From positions 5,766,001-5,830,000 of the forward strand of contig NC_089431.1 of the NCBI RefSeq assembly GCF_026210795.1: a stretch of 64,000 nt of DNA, in the 5' to 3' direction. The stretch is from Rhizophagus irregularis (Eukaryota > Glomeromycota > Glomeromycetes > Glomerales > Glomeraceae). Below are positions 33,680-45,569 of this stretch, in pieces. The notes under the pieces are model-generated. The model did not search any database and had not been told where the DNA came from. It saw nothing but the letters and a program-made list of their open reading frames with translations. The translations under genes and the position numbers were made by a program. The first letter of the stretch is position 1, and each line of letters begins with the position of its first letter.

Positions 33680-34523
33680 TAGAGTTCCAAACAGGTTGAC
33701 CAAATTCAGGTAACCTGACAGGTTGACCTGAATTTATCAGGTCAGGTTTAGCAATTGCAATTCAGTATCAGTTCAGGTTGTAATATCAATATAACCTGAA
33801 TGACCTGTTGACCTGAAACTATGATTTTATATAATATAAGTGATGGTATTATATTCACTTTTTATATTAATTTTATATAATAAAAGTGAGTTGTGATATT
33901 AGGATTCACTTTTTTATATTGATTTTATATATAAAAAGTGAATTGCGATATCGGGATTCACTTTTTTATATTGATTTTATATATAAAAAGTGAATTGCAG
34001 TATCAGAATTCACTTTTTTTATATTGATTTTATATAAAAAAAGCTAATTGCAATATTGCGATTCACCTTTTTATATTTTAATATAAAAAAGTGAATCGCA
34101 ATATTTTCAAAAAAAATGTATTGCATCATTTTTTTTTTGATATTTTAATAAAAAACCTGAAAATTTCCAGGTTTCAGTTCAGGTTAGGTCAAACAGATAA
34201 CCTAACACTGGTAAAAAAATGGTCTATCCTACACATATCCTATACATATCTTACATATATCGGGTACTCAAAATGTAGAAAATCATACACAAATAATACA
34301 CATATCATACACATATCGGGTACTTATATATATAGTATACCTATCAGGTACCTGATATATGTATGATATATATATTAGTACCCGATATGTGTATGATATA
34401 TGTATTATTTGTGTATGATTTTCTACATTTTAAGTACCCAATATGTGTAAGATATGTGTAGGATAAATCATTTTTTTACCAGTGTAATATAACCTGACCT
34501 AACCTGACCCATTTAGAACTCTA
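33680..34523. mobile_element. non-autonomous hAT element with nested MITE
   Basis: The left end is TAGAGTTCCAAACAGG and the right end inverted is TAGAGTTCTAAATGGG. A perfect 8-bp duplication, ATTCTTAA, flanks it (33672-33679 and 34524-34531), which is diagnostic of hAT-type insertion. Words of the type AGGTTGACCTGAA recur near both ends as subterminal repeats. The middle (33840-34100) holds about five palindromic TCACTTTTTTATAT...ATATAAAAAGTGA units of ~63 bp. No transposase is encoded. The element is split by a 279-bp MITE. Confidence 0.85.
34206..34484. mobile_element. CACTA-type MITE (279 bp) nested in the hAT element
   Basis: The ends are CACTGGTAAAAAAATG and its inverted copy CATTTTTTTACCAGTG. 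The flanks carry a TAA/TAA 3-bp duplication. The two halves are near-complementary over most of their length (CACATATC, GGGTACTCAAAATGTAGAAA and their complements), so the whole unit can fold into one long hairpin. No coding capacity. Confidence 0.82.
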
Positions 34524-34531
34524 ATTCTTAA

Positions 34532-35096
34532 TAATAATATAAATTTGGATAATAAAATAAAGTTATCTAATAAGTATATCAATAAAGTATCAAGGTAAAA
34601 GTAAATCTAATACTATAAAAAAAATAAAGTGAATTAAAAAAAAATGTATATGAGATAAATGGTAATATAAATGATAATAGTAATATTATTAATAAATGTA
34701 CTTTTAAATATTTTAATAAAAGGAATAGCTAATTTGTATACTATATCAACTTTAATTGTATTTATAAAAAATTATATGTAAAATTTTAATAAAGTATTAT
34801 ATGGTATTACATGATAATAGATCATATGATCATATACAGACCCCTATACTAAATTACTGGATTTCATAAAATTTACTTAATAATACAGTCAAACCTCTAT
34901 GTACCGATCCCTGGTGTACTGATAATTTCCTGTATTGATAAATTTTCATTGTCCCATTTCACATATAATAAAAAAACTGCGTTGTATTGATATTGTATAT
35001 AATTTCGCGATGTAACGTATACTGATACTTTTTCTTGGCTCCTTTATAATAACATTTATCAGGCATTTACTAATTGGTGATTTATGTTAGTACAAC
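34532..35096. other. spacer with pogo-like end fragment
   Basis: At 34885 the sequence CAGTCAAACCTCTATGTACC resembles a pogo/Tigger terminal repeat and is preceded by TA. No matching right end was found before 35097, so it is probably a truncated element interrupted by the hAT element. No gene. Confidence 0.5.
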
Positions 35097-38000
35097 TAGG
35101 GATGTGGACGGTTCCATCGGTTCCGTTCCAGTTCTGCTGAGCGGTGAAACTGGCTCCGAGCTCAGTTTCATGGAACGGCTCTAGTCGGTTTGAGTATGTT
35201 CGAGTCGGCTCAAGTCGGTTAAATTTGATCTATAATTAATGACGATCCAATCATCTACATTCGTTACTAATTTAGTAATAGCCTTAAAAATATTGCCAAT
35301 TTAATTGGTTTTTTAAAGTTGCACACTTTGTTTAAATAAACGCAACTGAAAATAAAAAAATTATTGTAATTTCGGTAATCGCCTCTTTTTCTTATGCCAA
35401 ATAAATCAAGACACTTATTATTTACTATTATATATTTGGCTAACTTTATATATTTATTTATTAAAATGTTTTTTTTTTGACATCAGTGAAAAATAACGAA
35501 ATTTGAGTTAGTGGCATTGTAAAGTAAAGTAAAAAAAAACCGAATAACAGCTAGGCTAACTGGCTAAGTAAAAAAAAATTATTATTTGACTAGCTTATTA
35601 TTAATCCAACTTTTCATACACAGACAAACTCTTGCAGTTTCCGGCAATAAACGATTCCGGGTTTTAGTGATTGTATTTCCAGCTACCGAAAATGCTTGTT
35701 CCGACGCAACGCTCATTGCTTGAATACAAAGAAAATCTCGCGCAATGTTACATAATACCGGGAATTCGTTAGAATGCGCTTGCCACCATGTTAGAGGATC
35801 GGTCCCCTCATCAATTGGTAGTTGAAGATACCGATTCAATTCTTCAAATTCTACTGCTGGAATTACTGGAGAAATTTCGTCGCTGGTTTGGTCAATTTCT
35901 TCATTTATTTGTTGCAATCGTGCAAAATACTGGCGTGTACTATTAGGAGCATATTGTTTTGTATTCGTAAGTAAGGACCATTCTTTATATGTATTGTATG
36001 TGTCTTGAATATGTTGGAGAGCACTTAGTCTTGACTCATCCGAGAATATTGTAAGTTTATTTTGAGGGTCCAGAATTGCAGAAGTAATCGAAGATTTATC
36101 CATAATCATCCAATATTGTCTTATTTTCCGGTGTATCAAAGTTGCCATTTCACGTTGCGTAAAGGTCTCATTTTCCATATTTTTTGTTAGATGTGCCTGG
36201 ATTCCCGAAAAAATAAAGCGAGTCTCACCCATCGTTGAATAAGATGATGCCGACAAATATTTGGTAGCTTTTTCTAGGGGTTCAAGAAGCAAGAGCGTAT
36301 CCTATTTAAAAATAAGTAATATTAATTTTTTTTTAAAAAAAAATTGGTGCATTATTTTTTTTTTAATAATATTAAATTTTCTAAAATTTAATAGAAATTA
36401 TTTACTTTGATAGCAATCCAATCGTCATCATTTGGGTAAAAAGCATGAATTGATCAATTATCAGCTACTAGTAAAACTAGTGCTGGTTCAAGTACCTCCA
36501 AACGCCTCAACATATAATAGGTAGAGTTCCAGCGTGTCTCTACATCAATAATAGGTTTAAGGTACTTAATTTCTTTTAAGTTGCACAAGAGGCGAAGATT
36601 ATCACATAGACAGGTCGAATTTTTAATGCTATTCATTAGTTTACGAGCCTTTTTAATGGAATCGTTAACTAGTTTTAGTCCCTCTTTCACACCTAAGTTT
36701 AGGACGTGTGCAGCGCACCGGTAGTGAGAAAAAATCATGGATGAAAACCCATCATCCATATCTAAAGCAATCTCTCTCCCGCAAACTATCATAGCAGATT
36801 CATTATCTGTTGTGAGCGCGACGATTTTATTGGAAATATTGAACTCCTCCAAAGTTCGCATTATTTCTCTTGCCATATTTGCTCCAGAATGGCTAACTGT
36901 AAAAGGGACGATATCAAGAAGAAAATTCTGGAGTTTCCAATTGGAATCCACATAATGTATAGTGAGTCCTAAAAACGCCTCCTGATTTATGGTAGACGTC
37001 CACATATCTGCCGTTAACGCGAATTTTCCTTTGATTTTATGGAGTTCGTTGATAACTGCGTCTCTTCGGTTTGTAAATGTAGCGATTATTAAGTCTATTT
37101 AAATAGAAAGAAAATTAGATGTTATTATGTGAGTTTTAAAAAGTTTTTTAAAATAAATTACCTTTTGCCTTATGTCTATCAGGAATAATATATCGCGGGC
37201 AGAAAAAATTGATGAACATTTTAAAATAATGGTTTTCAACAACCGTGAATGGCTGAAGGTCACAGATCAACCAATCAGTAAGGTATTTATCGTGAATTTG
37301 TTGTTCTTCTTCATCAAAAGGATCTCTTTTTTCAATTACAACGTATTTTTTCTTAGGTACACTTAAACTATGTTTATTAAGATACTTTCGCAAAGTACTA
37401 ATGCTCGTTGTTATTCTGTATCTATTGGAACATATTTTGCAAATATTATAGCCTGGAGCATATGACGGATTTTTATCAAAGTATTGCCATACAGCACTTC
37501 CTAACGTAGTTGTTATATCCGAAGCGTCAGTATCTGATCCTATATTCATACATGACAACTGGCTAGCTGTCTCATCAAGGTCTAAAACATCTTCCCACTC
37601 TTCATCAAACTCTTCATCATCAAGCACTAAATCTTTTTGGTCGGGAACAAATTCTTCGTCACTTAATGACATTCCGAGATGAGAGTGGATTTTTTTAAGT
37701 AATCTTTTTAGATTATCAGTATTTATTTATTACAGATTATTTTTTAGGCAAATCATCATATTGATAGGGACGATTATGTTAATTTCATAGTATATGGGAT
37801 CAAATACAAGTTTCTTAACCGATTAATTATTATTTCAACTTAAAGGAACAATCAAAATTTCCTATTTTGTATATTTATAATTATCGTAAATTTCCCGTTT
37901 AATTCAAACATTTTTCAGTTCTTTGATTATTGGTGAATTTTTTCGTATGGTGTTTTAAAAAATAATCGTAAGAATTAGAAAACTTTTGCCTTTTAGCATC

Positions 38001-38350
38001 TAACCAATGTAAAATATATTTGATCTTTGACGAATAATTGAAATGGTTATATTATTTGTCTTTTTATTATTTAACTGAAAAAAAAAATTAAAAAAAATCA
38101 ATGACGTAATTATGATATAATATTTATATTATGACGTATTTCTGAAAAATAATATCATCCATTTTTGATTTCAGCCAATTGGCGTAACAACAAACGACCA
38201 TTATAATATTATATATAATTATAAACCGAACCGAACTGCTCGAGTCAAACGGTTCAGTTCTAGAGAACCGGAACCAGTTCTCGGTTCTGGCTCAGTTCTC
38301 AGTTCGGAACCGTGCTCGAGCTGCTCATTTGTGGAACTTCCCCATCCCTA
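35097..38350 (-). mobile_element. hAT transposon, near-complete (3.25 kb)
   Basis: The left end TAGGGATGTGGACGGTTCC and the inverted right end TAGGGATGGGGAAGTTCC bracket the transposase gene. CGGTTC/GAACCG words occur repeatedly just inside both ends as subterminal repeats. No 8-bp duplication is seen: the right flank begins directly inside a CACTA-like foldback, so one border may have been rearranged. Confidence 0.75.
35582..37672 (-). pseudogene. hAT (ZBED-type) transposase with one in-frame stop
   Basis: Three exons: 37672-37162, 37094-36406, 36301-35582, about 639 codons. The N-terminus is acidic, then a degraded BED-like zinc finger (VWQYFDKN...CKICSNRYR...LRKYLNKH). The RNase H-like core shows LTADMWTS (first Asp), LTTDNESAM (second Asp), CAAHVLNLGV and WNSTYYML. 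The C-terminal dimerisation region has WWQAHSNEFPVL..IARDFL and VASEQAFSVAGN (catalytic Glu). A TGA at 36454-36456 interrupts exon 2, after which SIHAFYPNDDDWIAIK continues in the same frame and splices cleanly. Either the element is dead by a single mutation or this codon is read through. hAT transposases cut and paste with 8-bp duplications. Confidence 0.85.
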
Positions 38351-38811
38351 CCGATTGGTACCTGATTGGCATTTTCGCCAAATACCGTCACCAATCAGGC
38401 AGTTTGCTAACTTTTGATCCAGTGATCAGAAAAGAATGAAATATAGCTCGTTGGAATCGTCTTAACATGACGAATCTAATGGTAGTAAAATCGCATCTCT
38501 AGGATTAATAGTTAATAAAAAATTAAATAAAATATAAATGATACATTTTTATTTTTATATTTTACTTAATTTCTCATCAAGTATTAATCCTAGAAATGAG
38601 ATTTTACTACCATTAGATTTGTCATGTTGAGACGATTCCAATGAGCTATATTTCACCTTTTCTGATTACTGGATCAAAAGTTAGCAAACTGCCTGATTGG
38701 TGATGATATTTGGTGAAATTGCCAATCAGGCACCAATCGGTCACCAATCAGGCACCAATTAGCTACCTGATTGGTGACCGATTGGTGCCTGATTTTTCAC
38801 TTTTTGACCTG
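38351..38811. mobile_element. truncated CACTA-like foldback element
   Basis: The right end read inward from 38811 is CACAGGTCAAAAAGTGAAAA, close to the ends of the 16552-30316 element. Two arms of about 165 bp, 38351-38515 and 38579-38740, are inverted copies with ~85-90% identity by eye (sharing CAGTTTGCTAACTTTTGATC and TTTTACTACCATTAGATT). They are separated by an AT-rich loop. The left terminal repeat is missing, replaced by the hAT element. Confidence 0.72.
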
Positions 38812-41145
38812 TGTAAGTTTTGAAAAAAAAATTCAAAACTTTATAAAAAAAAACGTTTTCTAACATTTTTTTTTATATTTTATATAGGAAATCAGCTCTT
38901 ATTTGGATACCGATTTCCAAAGGTAAGTTTCGAAACAAAAGTTTCAAAACTTTAAAAAATGTTTTTTAATATTAAAAATGTTTTTTTTTTTACTTTTGTA
39001 TAGGAAATCGGCTCTAATGTGAACGCCAATATTCCAGATAAGTTTCGCATTTTCGAAACTTCTTTGAAAAAAATGTTTAACGTTTTTTTTTTAATATTAT
39101 TGTAGGGTTACCGTAAAGTTTCAATTTTTTGAAACTTTTTGACAAAAATTAATAAAAAACGTTTAATTTAACATTTTTTATTATATTTTATTATTTTTTT
39201 TTGCAGGGAAATCGGCTCCAATGTGGATACCGGAATCCCACAGGTAGAGTTTCGATTTTTCAAAACTTTTTGAAAAATATTAATAAAAAATGTTTAATTT
39301 AACGTTTTTTATTATATTTTATTAAATTTTTTGCAGGGAAATCAGCTCCAATTTGGATACCAGAATCCCGCAGGTAAAGTTTTGATTTTTCGAAACTTTT
39401 TGAAAAATATTAATAAAAAACGTTTAACTTAACATTTTTTATTATTTTTATTAATTTTTTTGCAGGAAAATCGGCTCCAATTTGGATACCAGAATCCCGC
39501 AGGTAAAGTTTTGATTTTTTGAAACTTTTTGAAAAATATTAATAAAAAACGTTTAATTTAATGTTTTTTTTATTATTTTATTAAATTTTTTGCAGGGAAA
39601 TCAGCTCCAATTTGGATACCGGAATCCCGCAGGTAAAGTTTCGATTTTTCGAAACTTTTTGAAAAATATTAATAAAAAACGTTTAATTTAACGTTTTTTT
39701 TATTATTTTATTAAATTTTTTGCAGGAAATTAGCTTCAATTTGGATACCGAAATCCCGCAGGTAAAGTTTCGATTTTTCAAAACTTTTTGAAAAATATTA
39801 ATAAAAAACGTTTAATTTAATGTTTTTTTTATTATTTTATTAAATTTTTTGCAAGGAAATCAGCTCCAATTTGGATACCGGAATCCCGCAGGTAAAGTTT
39901 TGATTTTTCAAAACTTTTTGAAAAATATTAATAAAAAACATTTAACTTAGCGTTTTTTATTATTTTTATTAATTTTTTTGCAGGGAAATTGGCTCCAATT
40001 TGGATACCGGAATCTCGCAGGTAAAGTTTCAAATTTTATTTGAAACTTTAAAAAAAAATGTTAATTTTTAACATTTTTTTGTTTTTTTTTGCAGGGAAAT
40101 CGGCTCTGACGTGGATACCAAATTCCAGGTAAGTTTCAAAACAAATTTTCGAAACTTTAATTTAAAAAAAAACCATTAACTTTTTTTTCCCTTTTGTATC
40201 CTCGGTTAGGTTTCGGGATGAGTTCAACGTGGCATTTCGAAGGTAAAACTTCGAAAGATTTCATTAGTTTATCTAACGAATGTTACTAACATTTGTTCTT
40301 AATTTTTGTAGGTCCAGAACACCAAAGTGCAGGTCTTGGACTCTATTTTGAAGGTAACTTCGAAATATTTTAATTTTTTTTTAATGAACGTTAGATAACG
40401 TTCATTTTTCTCATTTTTTTTTCTTTGAATAAATAATTCTCCTAATGAAACGTTTCTAATAATGTTTCATTTTTTATTTATAGGTGGCCAGTTCTTCGAT
40501 ATTTGGATGACACGTCAAAAGCTTAATGAGGAAGGTTATTTACTAGTTATTACTTTCAATTAATTCATTTAACGAAGCGTTTTTTACTAACGTTTCATTT
40601 ACTCTTTTTTTTTAGGTGCCCAGCCTTCGTGTCTATTAATAAGAGCATATGGAAATATTAATGGAAATATGGCCAGTTCTTTGGAATATTTGGATGTGCA
40701 AGATTCGGTATAGGTGTTATAGAAGTTTTTTTTTTGATTTATTTTAACGAAACGTTTACTGACGTTTCATTTTCTTCCATTTTTTTTAGAAGACATGAAG
40801 TATCACGATCCGAAACATAGATTTTTGGTTAGAATTCTTTTTAGATAGCTACCAATTCTTTGAATATCTTCAGATGTGGATTTTGGTAAGAAGGGATATT
40901 TAGATTATTTCTTTAGCAAAACAATTTCTAATGCTTTGTTTTTTCTTTTAGGTAACTTTTTGACTCTTTAGACGCAAGTTTCGGTTGGATATATAAGAAT
41001 GATGAATTTGAAACAATTTGCAGGTGAGTTTCAAAATGTCAATTGTTGGTGAGTTTTTTGCTTAATTTTTTATTAATTCTTTTTGTTTTTTATTCTTTAG
41101 GTTAAAAATAGCGAATTTAGAATGATTTATTATAGGTATTAATAT
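38812..41145 (+). repeat. tandem array of exon-like 34-37 nt units with hairpin introns
   Basis: Units follow the pattern T-rich tract, GCAG acceptor, GGAAATCGGCTCCAATTTGG plus 17 nt ending CGCAG, then GTAAAG donor. Full units: 39207-39243, 39337-39373, 39466-39502, 39596-39632, 39726-39761, 39856-39891, 39984-40020, with diverged ones at 38888-38922, 39004-39037 (donor GT changed to AT), 39106-39112 (truncated) and 40095-40128. The core period is about 130 bp. Longer exon-like units flanked by AG/GT follow: 40210-40242, 40312-40353, 40484-40534, 40616-40707. Each core intron carries two potential hairpins, AGTTTCGA/TCGAAACT just after the donor and AAAAAACGTT/AACGTTTTTT further in. I cannot assign a protein: it may be a spliced non-coding transcript or a degenerate multi-exon gene. 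Confidence 0.7.
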
Positions 41146-41177
41146 AGCATAGGTGTGTTTTAGATTAGAAAGGTAGA

Positions 41178-41720
41178 AGGACCCAGAAATATATATATAG
41201 GGGTCAGGTGGCGAAAAATTTTTTTACTATGAGCTGTACGCAGAGACTTTTAATATGAGTAGTACGCATAATTGACACCTGATATTGAAAATCCTGCAAA
41301 AATACGCAAATAAAATTTCAAACATTAAGTTATTAATTATTTTATCATGGCTTCTATATTATTTATAAAAACTAAATACTAATGTGAAAAAATAGAATTT
41401 ACCATTTTTTTAATAATATTTTTCTAAAATTTCACTTTTTAACCCTTAGAAATTTCTTTCAATTAATACTAAATATTACAATGTGGTTAGTACATACAGT
41501 AAATATATTATATATATAAGATTAGTCAAATTTAGGCCAAAAATACGCAAACTAATTTTTTACATATAAAAATTTTGATAAAAAATACGCAATCTTGATG
41601 ACCTAACTATAGATGAAAAATTCTAAAATTGTACGCAAATCAAAACTTTACTCCGTCTAATTCCACTATGATGGCGACGCATCTGTGTACCCTACCCCTG
41701 TATATATATTTCTGGGTCCT
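41178..41720. mobile_element. 543-bp MITE with 26-bp inverted repeats
   Basis: The ends begin AGGACCCAGAAATATATATA and match over about 26 bp with one difference. A perfect 8-bp duplication AAGGTAGA flanks it (41170-41177 and 41721-41728). The 8-bp duplication fits hAT-type insertion. No coding capacity; the interior contains repeated TACGCA words. Confidence 0.85.
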
Positions 41721-41728
41721 AAGGTAGA

Positions 41729-42257
41729 CATTAATTAAAGAATATATATTAAATGTAATTTTTAATAACAATGTAATTTAAAATGTCTAATAAAATTGAA
41801 TTAAATTAAAACTAAATTTGGAAAAATCATCCACATTCAATCTAAAATTTAGACAAAATTCAGACAAAATTCGAAAAAAATCATTTAAAATTTGCCGTAA
41901 TTCAGATAAAATTCATCACAATTGGTTAAACAATTCAGATTAAATTCAGAAAAAATTATCTAAAATTTGCCATAATTCAGACAAAATTCTTCACAATTAG
42001 TTAAAACAATTCAGAAAAAATTATCTAAAATTTGCCATAATTTAGACAAAATTCATCACAATTAGTTAAACAATTCAGATTAAAATTACTAAACAATTCA
42101 GAATAAAAAATAGATTCAATTCGGACATTCTGATCAGCATTGATCGGCCTGCCAATCGGAACTTTTTTTGGGTTGATAATTTGGCCATCTTTATCACCAA
42201 ATTCAACCTAAAATCGGACATCCGATTTCTAGCTGATTTGGACTATTTCGACCAGTG
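41729..42257. repeat. diverged tandem repeat ending in a CACTG terminus
   Basis: 41820-42110 holds about four diverged copies of a unit with AATTCAGACAAAATTC, ATCACAATTAGTTAAACAAT and AAAATTTGCCATAATT. The last 150 bp contain ATCGG/CCGAT words. The segment ends at 42257 with an inward sequence CACTGGTCGAAATAGTCC, resembling a CACTA-type end. No partner end was found, so it is probably a solo end. Confidence 0.55.
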
Positions 42258-42301
42258 ATACTCTACAGTTTTACTTACAAGAGGCTGGAACTTGTTATTG
42301 A

Positions 42302-44048
42302 TCACCAAATATCATCTTCACGATAGGCTTTGAGGAAGTTTAGGGTCGACTCGTTTGCAAAGGCATCCATTGCGAGTATATGCTGGGCCGTTTTTAGTAC
42401 GTCATGCATCACACTCTCAGATTCTCGTGCATTTACACCACTACTCATTTGGCGATGAATTGCATTAGCTTCATCTAAAATAGCTACAATCGGACGGGCT
42501 AAAAACTCTATACGAGAAAGACTCAACCTGGACTATAATAATATCCCACTTATCTACAGATAAATTCCATTCGTCTTGATAATTACAGATTCTGAGCTCA
42601 GCTAATTTAAGATCATTAATTTTACCCAGTGATTCATTACTAAGAGTTTTTCGGTAAGAAATCCAGAGAATGCAGGGCAAATTAGCTTTACTCCTGGCTA
42701 AGGAATGGAGATGTTTTCTTAAACCTTTTGTTTTTCCTGTTATTATAGGGGAACGAATCAGAGTTGTACTAGGCACTTCATTCAAGAAATCGGGATAAGC
42801 TTCTGGGAAATCTTCCATCTCCTTTACATTAATAACTCCTCCAGATAGTTCAGAAAGTGGGTATGGATTTGATATGGCATTGGCCATTCTATCAACAATC
42901 TTTTGTTTAGGTCTTTCTTTCGGCTTGATTATATCTGATGCTCCCTTAAATACCAATCCTCTATGATCAGGTTTATATTGTTTTTGCCAATAGCATTTGA
43001 GTATAAAGCATCCATCTCTCAGAAGAAAGCCATATAACTGATCTCTTTCGTGACAGATATCGCAAATAGGACACGCTTCATATGACTTCGCTTGAAAGTT
43101 GATAAATCCCTTTTTAATGCTACCGATCTCAAGCCATCCAAATTTTGCCGTAACTTGACTAGCTCCTTTGCTCAAAGCAGTTTCATTTTTGATAGGTTGG
43201 AATTCATCCTTTTCTGGCTTTTCAGAAGAAAAGGTTCGGGGCCAGATTTCAGAATAATTGGATTTAGGCTGAACTAAATAATTTTCTAGCTTGCAATATC
43301 CTTGTTTAACTGAAGATAATACAGGTCTTTTAACTCTATCCTCTTTTGCTGATCCAAGGAGGCGGTGACTAAAGTGAGATTTATAGAGTCCAACATCAAT
43401 AAACTCTGAGTATGGCTTCCCAACCCTATCAGCGACTTTTTCTACAAAACCCCTAAGGTCTCTGTAATCAATAAAATGGGTATAAGGATACACGATATGC
43501 CAGCTACATTTATATAATACTGACGCTAATCCAAAAAATGCCATCATAGAATTCCAAGAGTGTGGCTTGCACATTAATTTCAATTCTGAAATATATTCAC
43601 TTTCTTTTTTAAAACCACAATCATTTATAATTATATTTTCGTTATCAAAAACCTCATTTCAATAGATAATATCCTGTTCAAAAATTGATTGCTGCAAATA
43701 AAATAGTGCATGCGTCATCAATTCAATTATTGTGGCTAATCGTAATTGAAGATTAAAATTTTCATTCCCAAATACAATTAAAGATGCGCTGTTGAAAAAA
43801 CAATTTCCATCTGGTGACGATTTTATACAGATATAATCTTCATATCTTTCTGGAAGCAATTTCATTGCTTCATGGTCTTGATTGTCTTCATTCCATTTTT
43901 CGTTAATAAAATTATTATTTATATTGGGCAATATACTAGTAGTATCAAACTGAACACCATAATTAATTACTTCACTGAGCATTATATTATCTTTACTGAG
44001 AAAATCAAAGATGGAATATAAAATATCTGCGGCAGTAGAAGAATTCAT
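42302..44048 (-). pseudogene. OTU-domain / primase-helicase chimera, broken
   Basis: The reading starts at 44048. The first 130 codons include SPDGNCFFNSASLI, the DGNC nucleophile motif of OTU cysteine proteases. A TGA at 43659-43661 interrupts the frame, which then continues (NEVFDNENIII...). From about 43510 it changes character to an archaeo-eukaryotic-primase-like segment (SWHIVYPYTHFIDYRDLR, LYKSHFSHRLLGSAK), then a helicase-like segment (RSPIITGKTKGLRKHL as degraded Walker A; AILDEANAIHRQMSSG as Walker B). A frameshift near 42515-42525 separates the last two parts. Proteins annotated as replication origin-binding with this primase-helicase region are, from memory, abundant in Rhizophagus and look virus- or transposon-derived; the OTU part seems to have been joined by deletion. 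Non-functional as it stands. Confidence 0.72.
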
Positions 44049-45569
44049 TTTAAATGATATACAGTATTCTAAGAGAATATCTGAAATTTGTTTATTTAAT
44101 TTTTTCGTCTCAAATAATTCTCACGAAAGTCAGGATTTATTTATTAATATATTTTTCCCGAATATTTTACAGTAGTATAATTAAGCTTTATTTGATTTGT
44201 AAACAATGGATAAAATCGTTAAATTTGTTATTTTAACATGCTTCAAAATATTAAAAAAGTTAATTTGTCATTTCATTTTCGTCATATCTCCCTAAAATTC
44301 CTAAAATATCATTATCTTTTCTCACGATCTATCTTTTGAGTGATTAAATTATCAAATTACTTGCATTAATAATAGTGTAACAAAAAAAATTCAATTGAAA
44401 AAAAAATTATTTTTTTTTAATCGTTTTCTTATTACATATAATATCAGATTCTTATAAAATAACTGACAGTGATCTGCGTCTTTCTCGTTATTATATAATA
44501 TACAGTATTTTTTATGAAATATTTGATAAAAATTTTTAGGTCTAACATGTTATAGTTAAAAAGGGGTAAATTTTTGAAGTGTAAGAATTCGGAATATTCT
44601 TTCTGAAAAATACACGATTATGGTTTAAGCACAAGCCACAGATCAGCCTAAAAGGGTAATTCTCAGTGGCGAATTTTTTTTATCTTCGGAAGTGTAGAAT
44701 TCCGAAAAATTCGGATTTTTTTTTCGGGAAAATACTTGATTATTTAAATAGTAAATTTCAATATGATAATTTCTAATAATTATTCTCTTTTTGTAAGTCA
44801 ATTAAAAAATAAAATTTTGTTGTAATTGGATATAATCTATATGTCCAATCAAAAATTTGGACTTGGATTGGACAATATCCAATAGTCCAATAGTTCAAAT
44901 AATTATCACTGGTCACAAGAGTTTAAAAAACTCTGTGTACTTCCATTTTTTTATCTATTAAATATACACTTTTTGCGTAGGACTCTTCATAATCTTGTTA
45001 TATTTATTATTCTACTGAAATAACTTTTCGTACAATAATTTGAAATAATAAACCCAATCTTCATATCTTTTATTAAATCAAGAAACTTTAAACTTTGATA
45101 AGTTTGAAATCATCTTTTTCAATACATGGATATTTTTGTCAATAATTTTGTGACAGATTTCTCTTATCCATATGTTTTTTTTTTGCTGTTTTTTCTGTTT
45201 TTTTTCACCTTAGTAAGATATAGTAAATATTACAAAAAAAGCACAAAACGTAATCTAGTGTGACGCTTAAATTTTGATTGGCATAATCTTGTGTAATATG
45301 ATTTAACAACTGTACTAAAAACTTTAACGATGAATCTGTTGATTTGCTTACTTCGATATTGAGTCAAGAGGTGAGTTAGTTTGATATCGATCCCGCTGAA
45401 ATATGTATTTGAAATCGATCTATATGATTTTTATCTTAGGCCTGGGGGTAACCTATCTTATAAGTAAGTGGGGTCCTATTGTTTCAGGAAGAATTCTGAT
45501 TAATTTTTCTAAAATTGAAATATTAATATGTTTTAATATTATTAAAATTTTGGGACGCTTACAATAAGC
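44049..45569. other. intergenic region, no gene
   Basis: AT-rich. Short diverged direct repeats sharing GAATTC.GAA.ATTC lie at 44580-44620 and 44690-44730, and GTCCAAT words cluster at 44840-44900. No reading frame supported. Confidence 0.5.

Noticed and set aside
39207-40020. Possible satellite DNA without function
   Set aside because: Not excluded, but conserved AG/GT borders and hairpins confined to the introns are more structured than a plain satellite, so it is kept as a finding.
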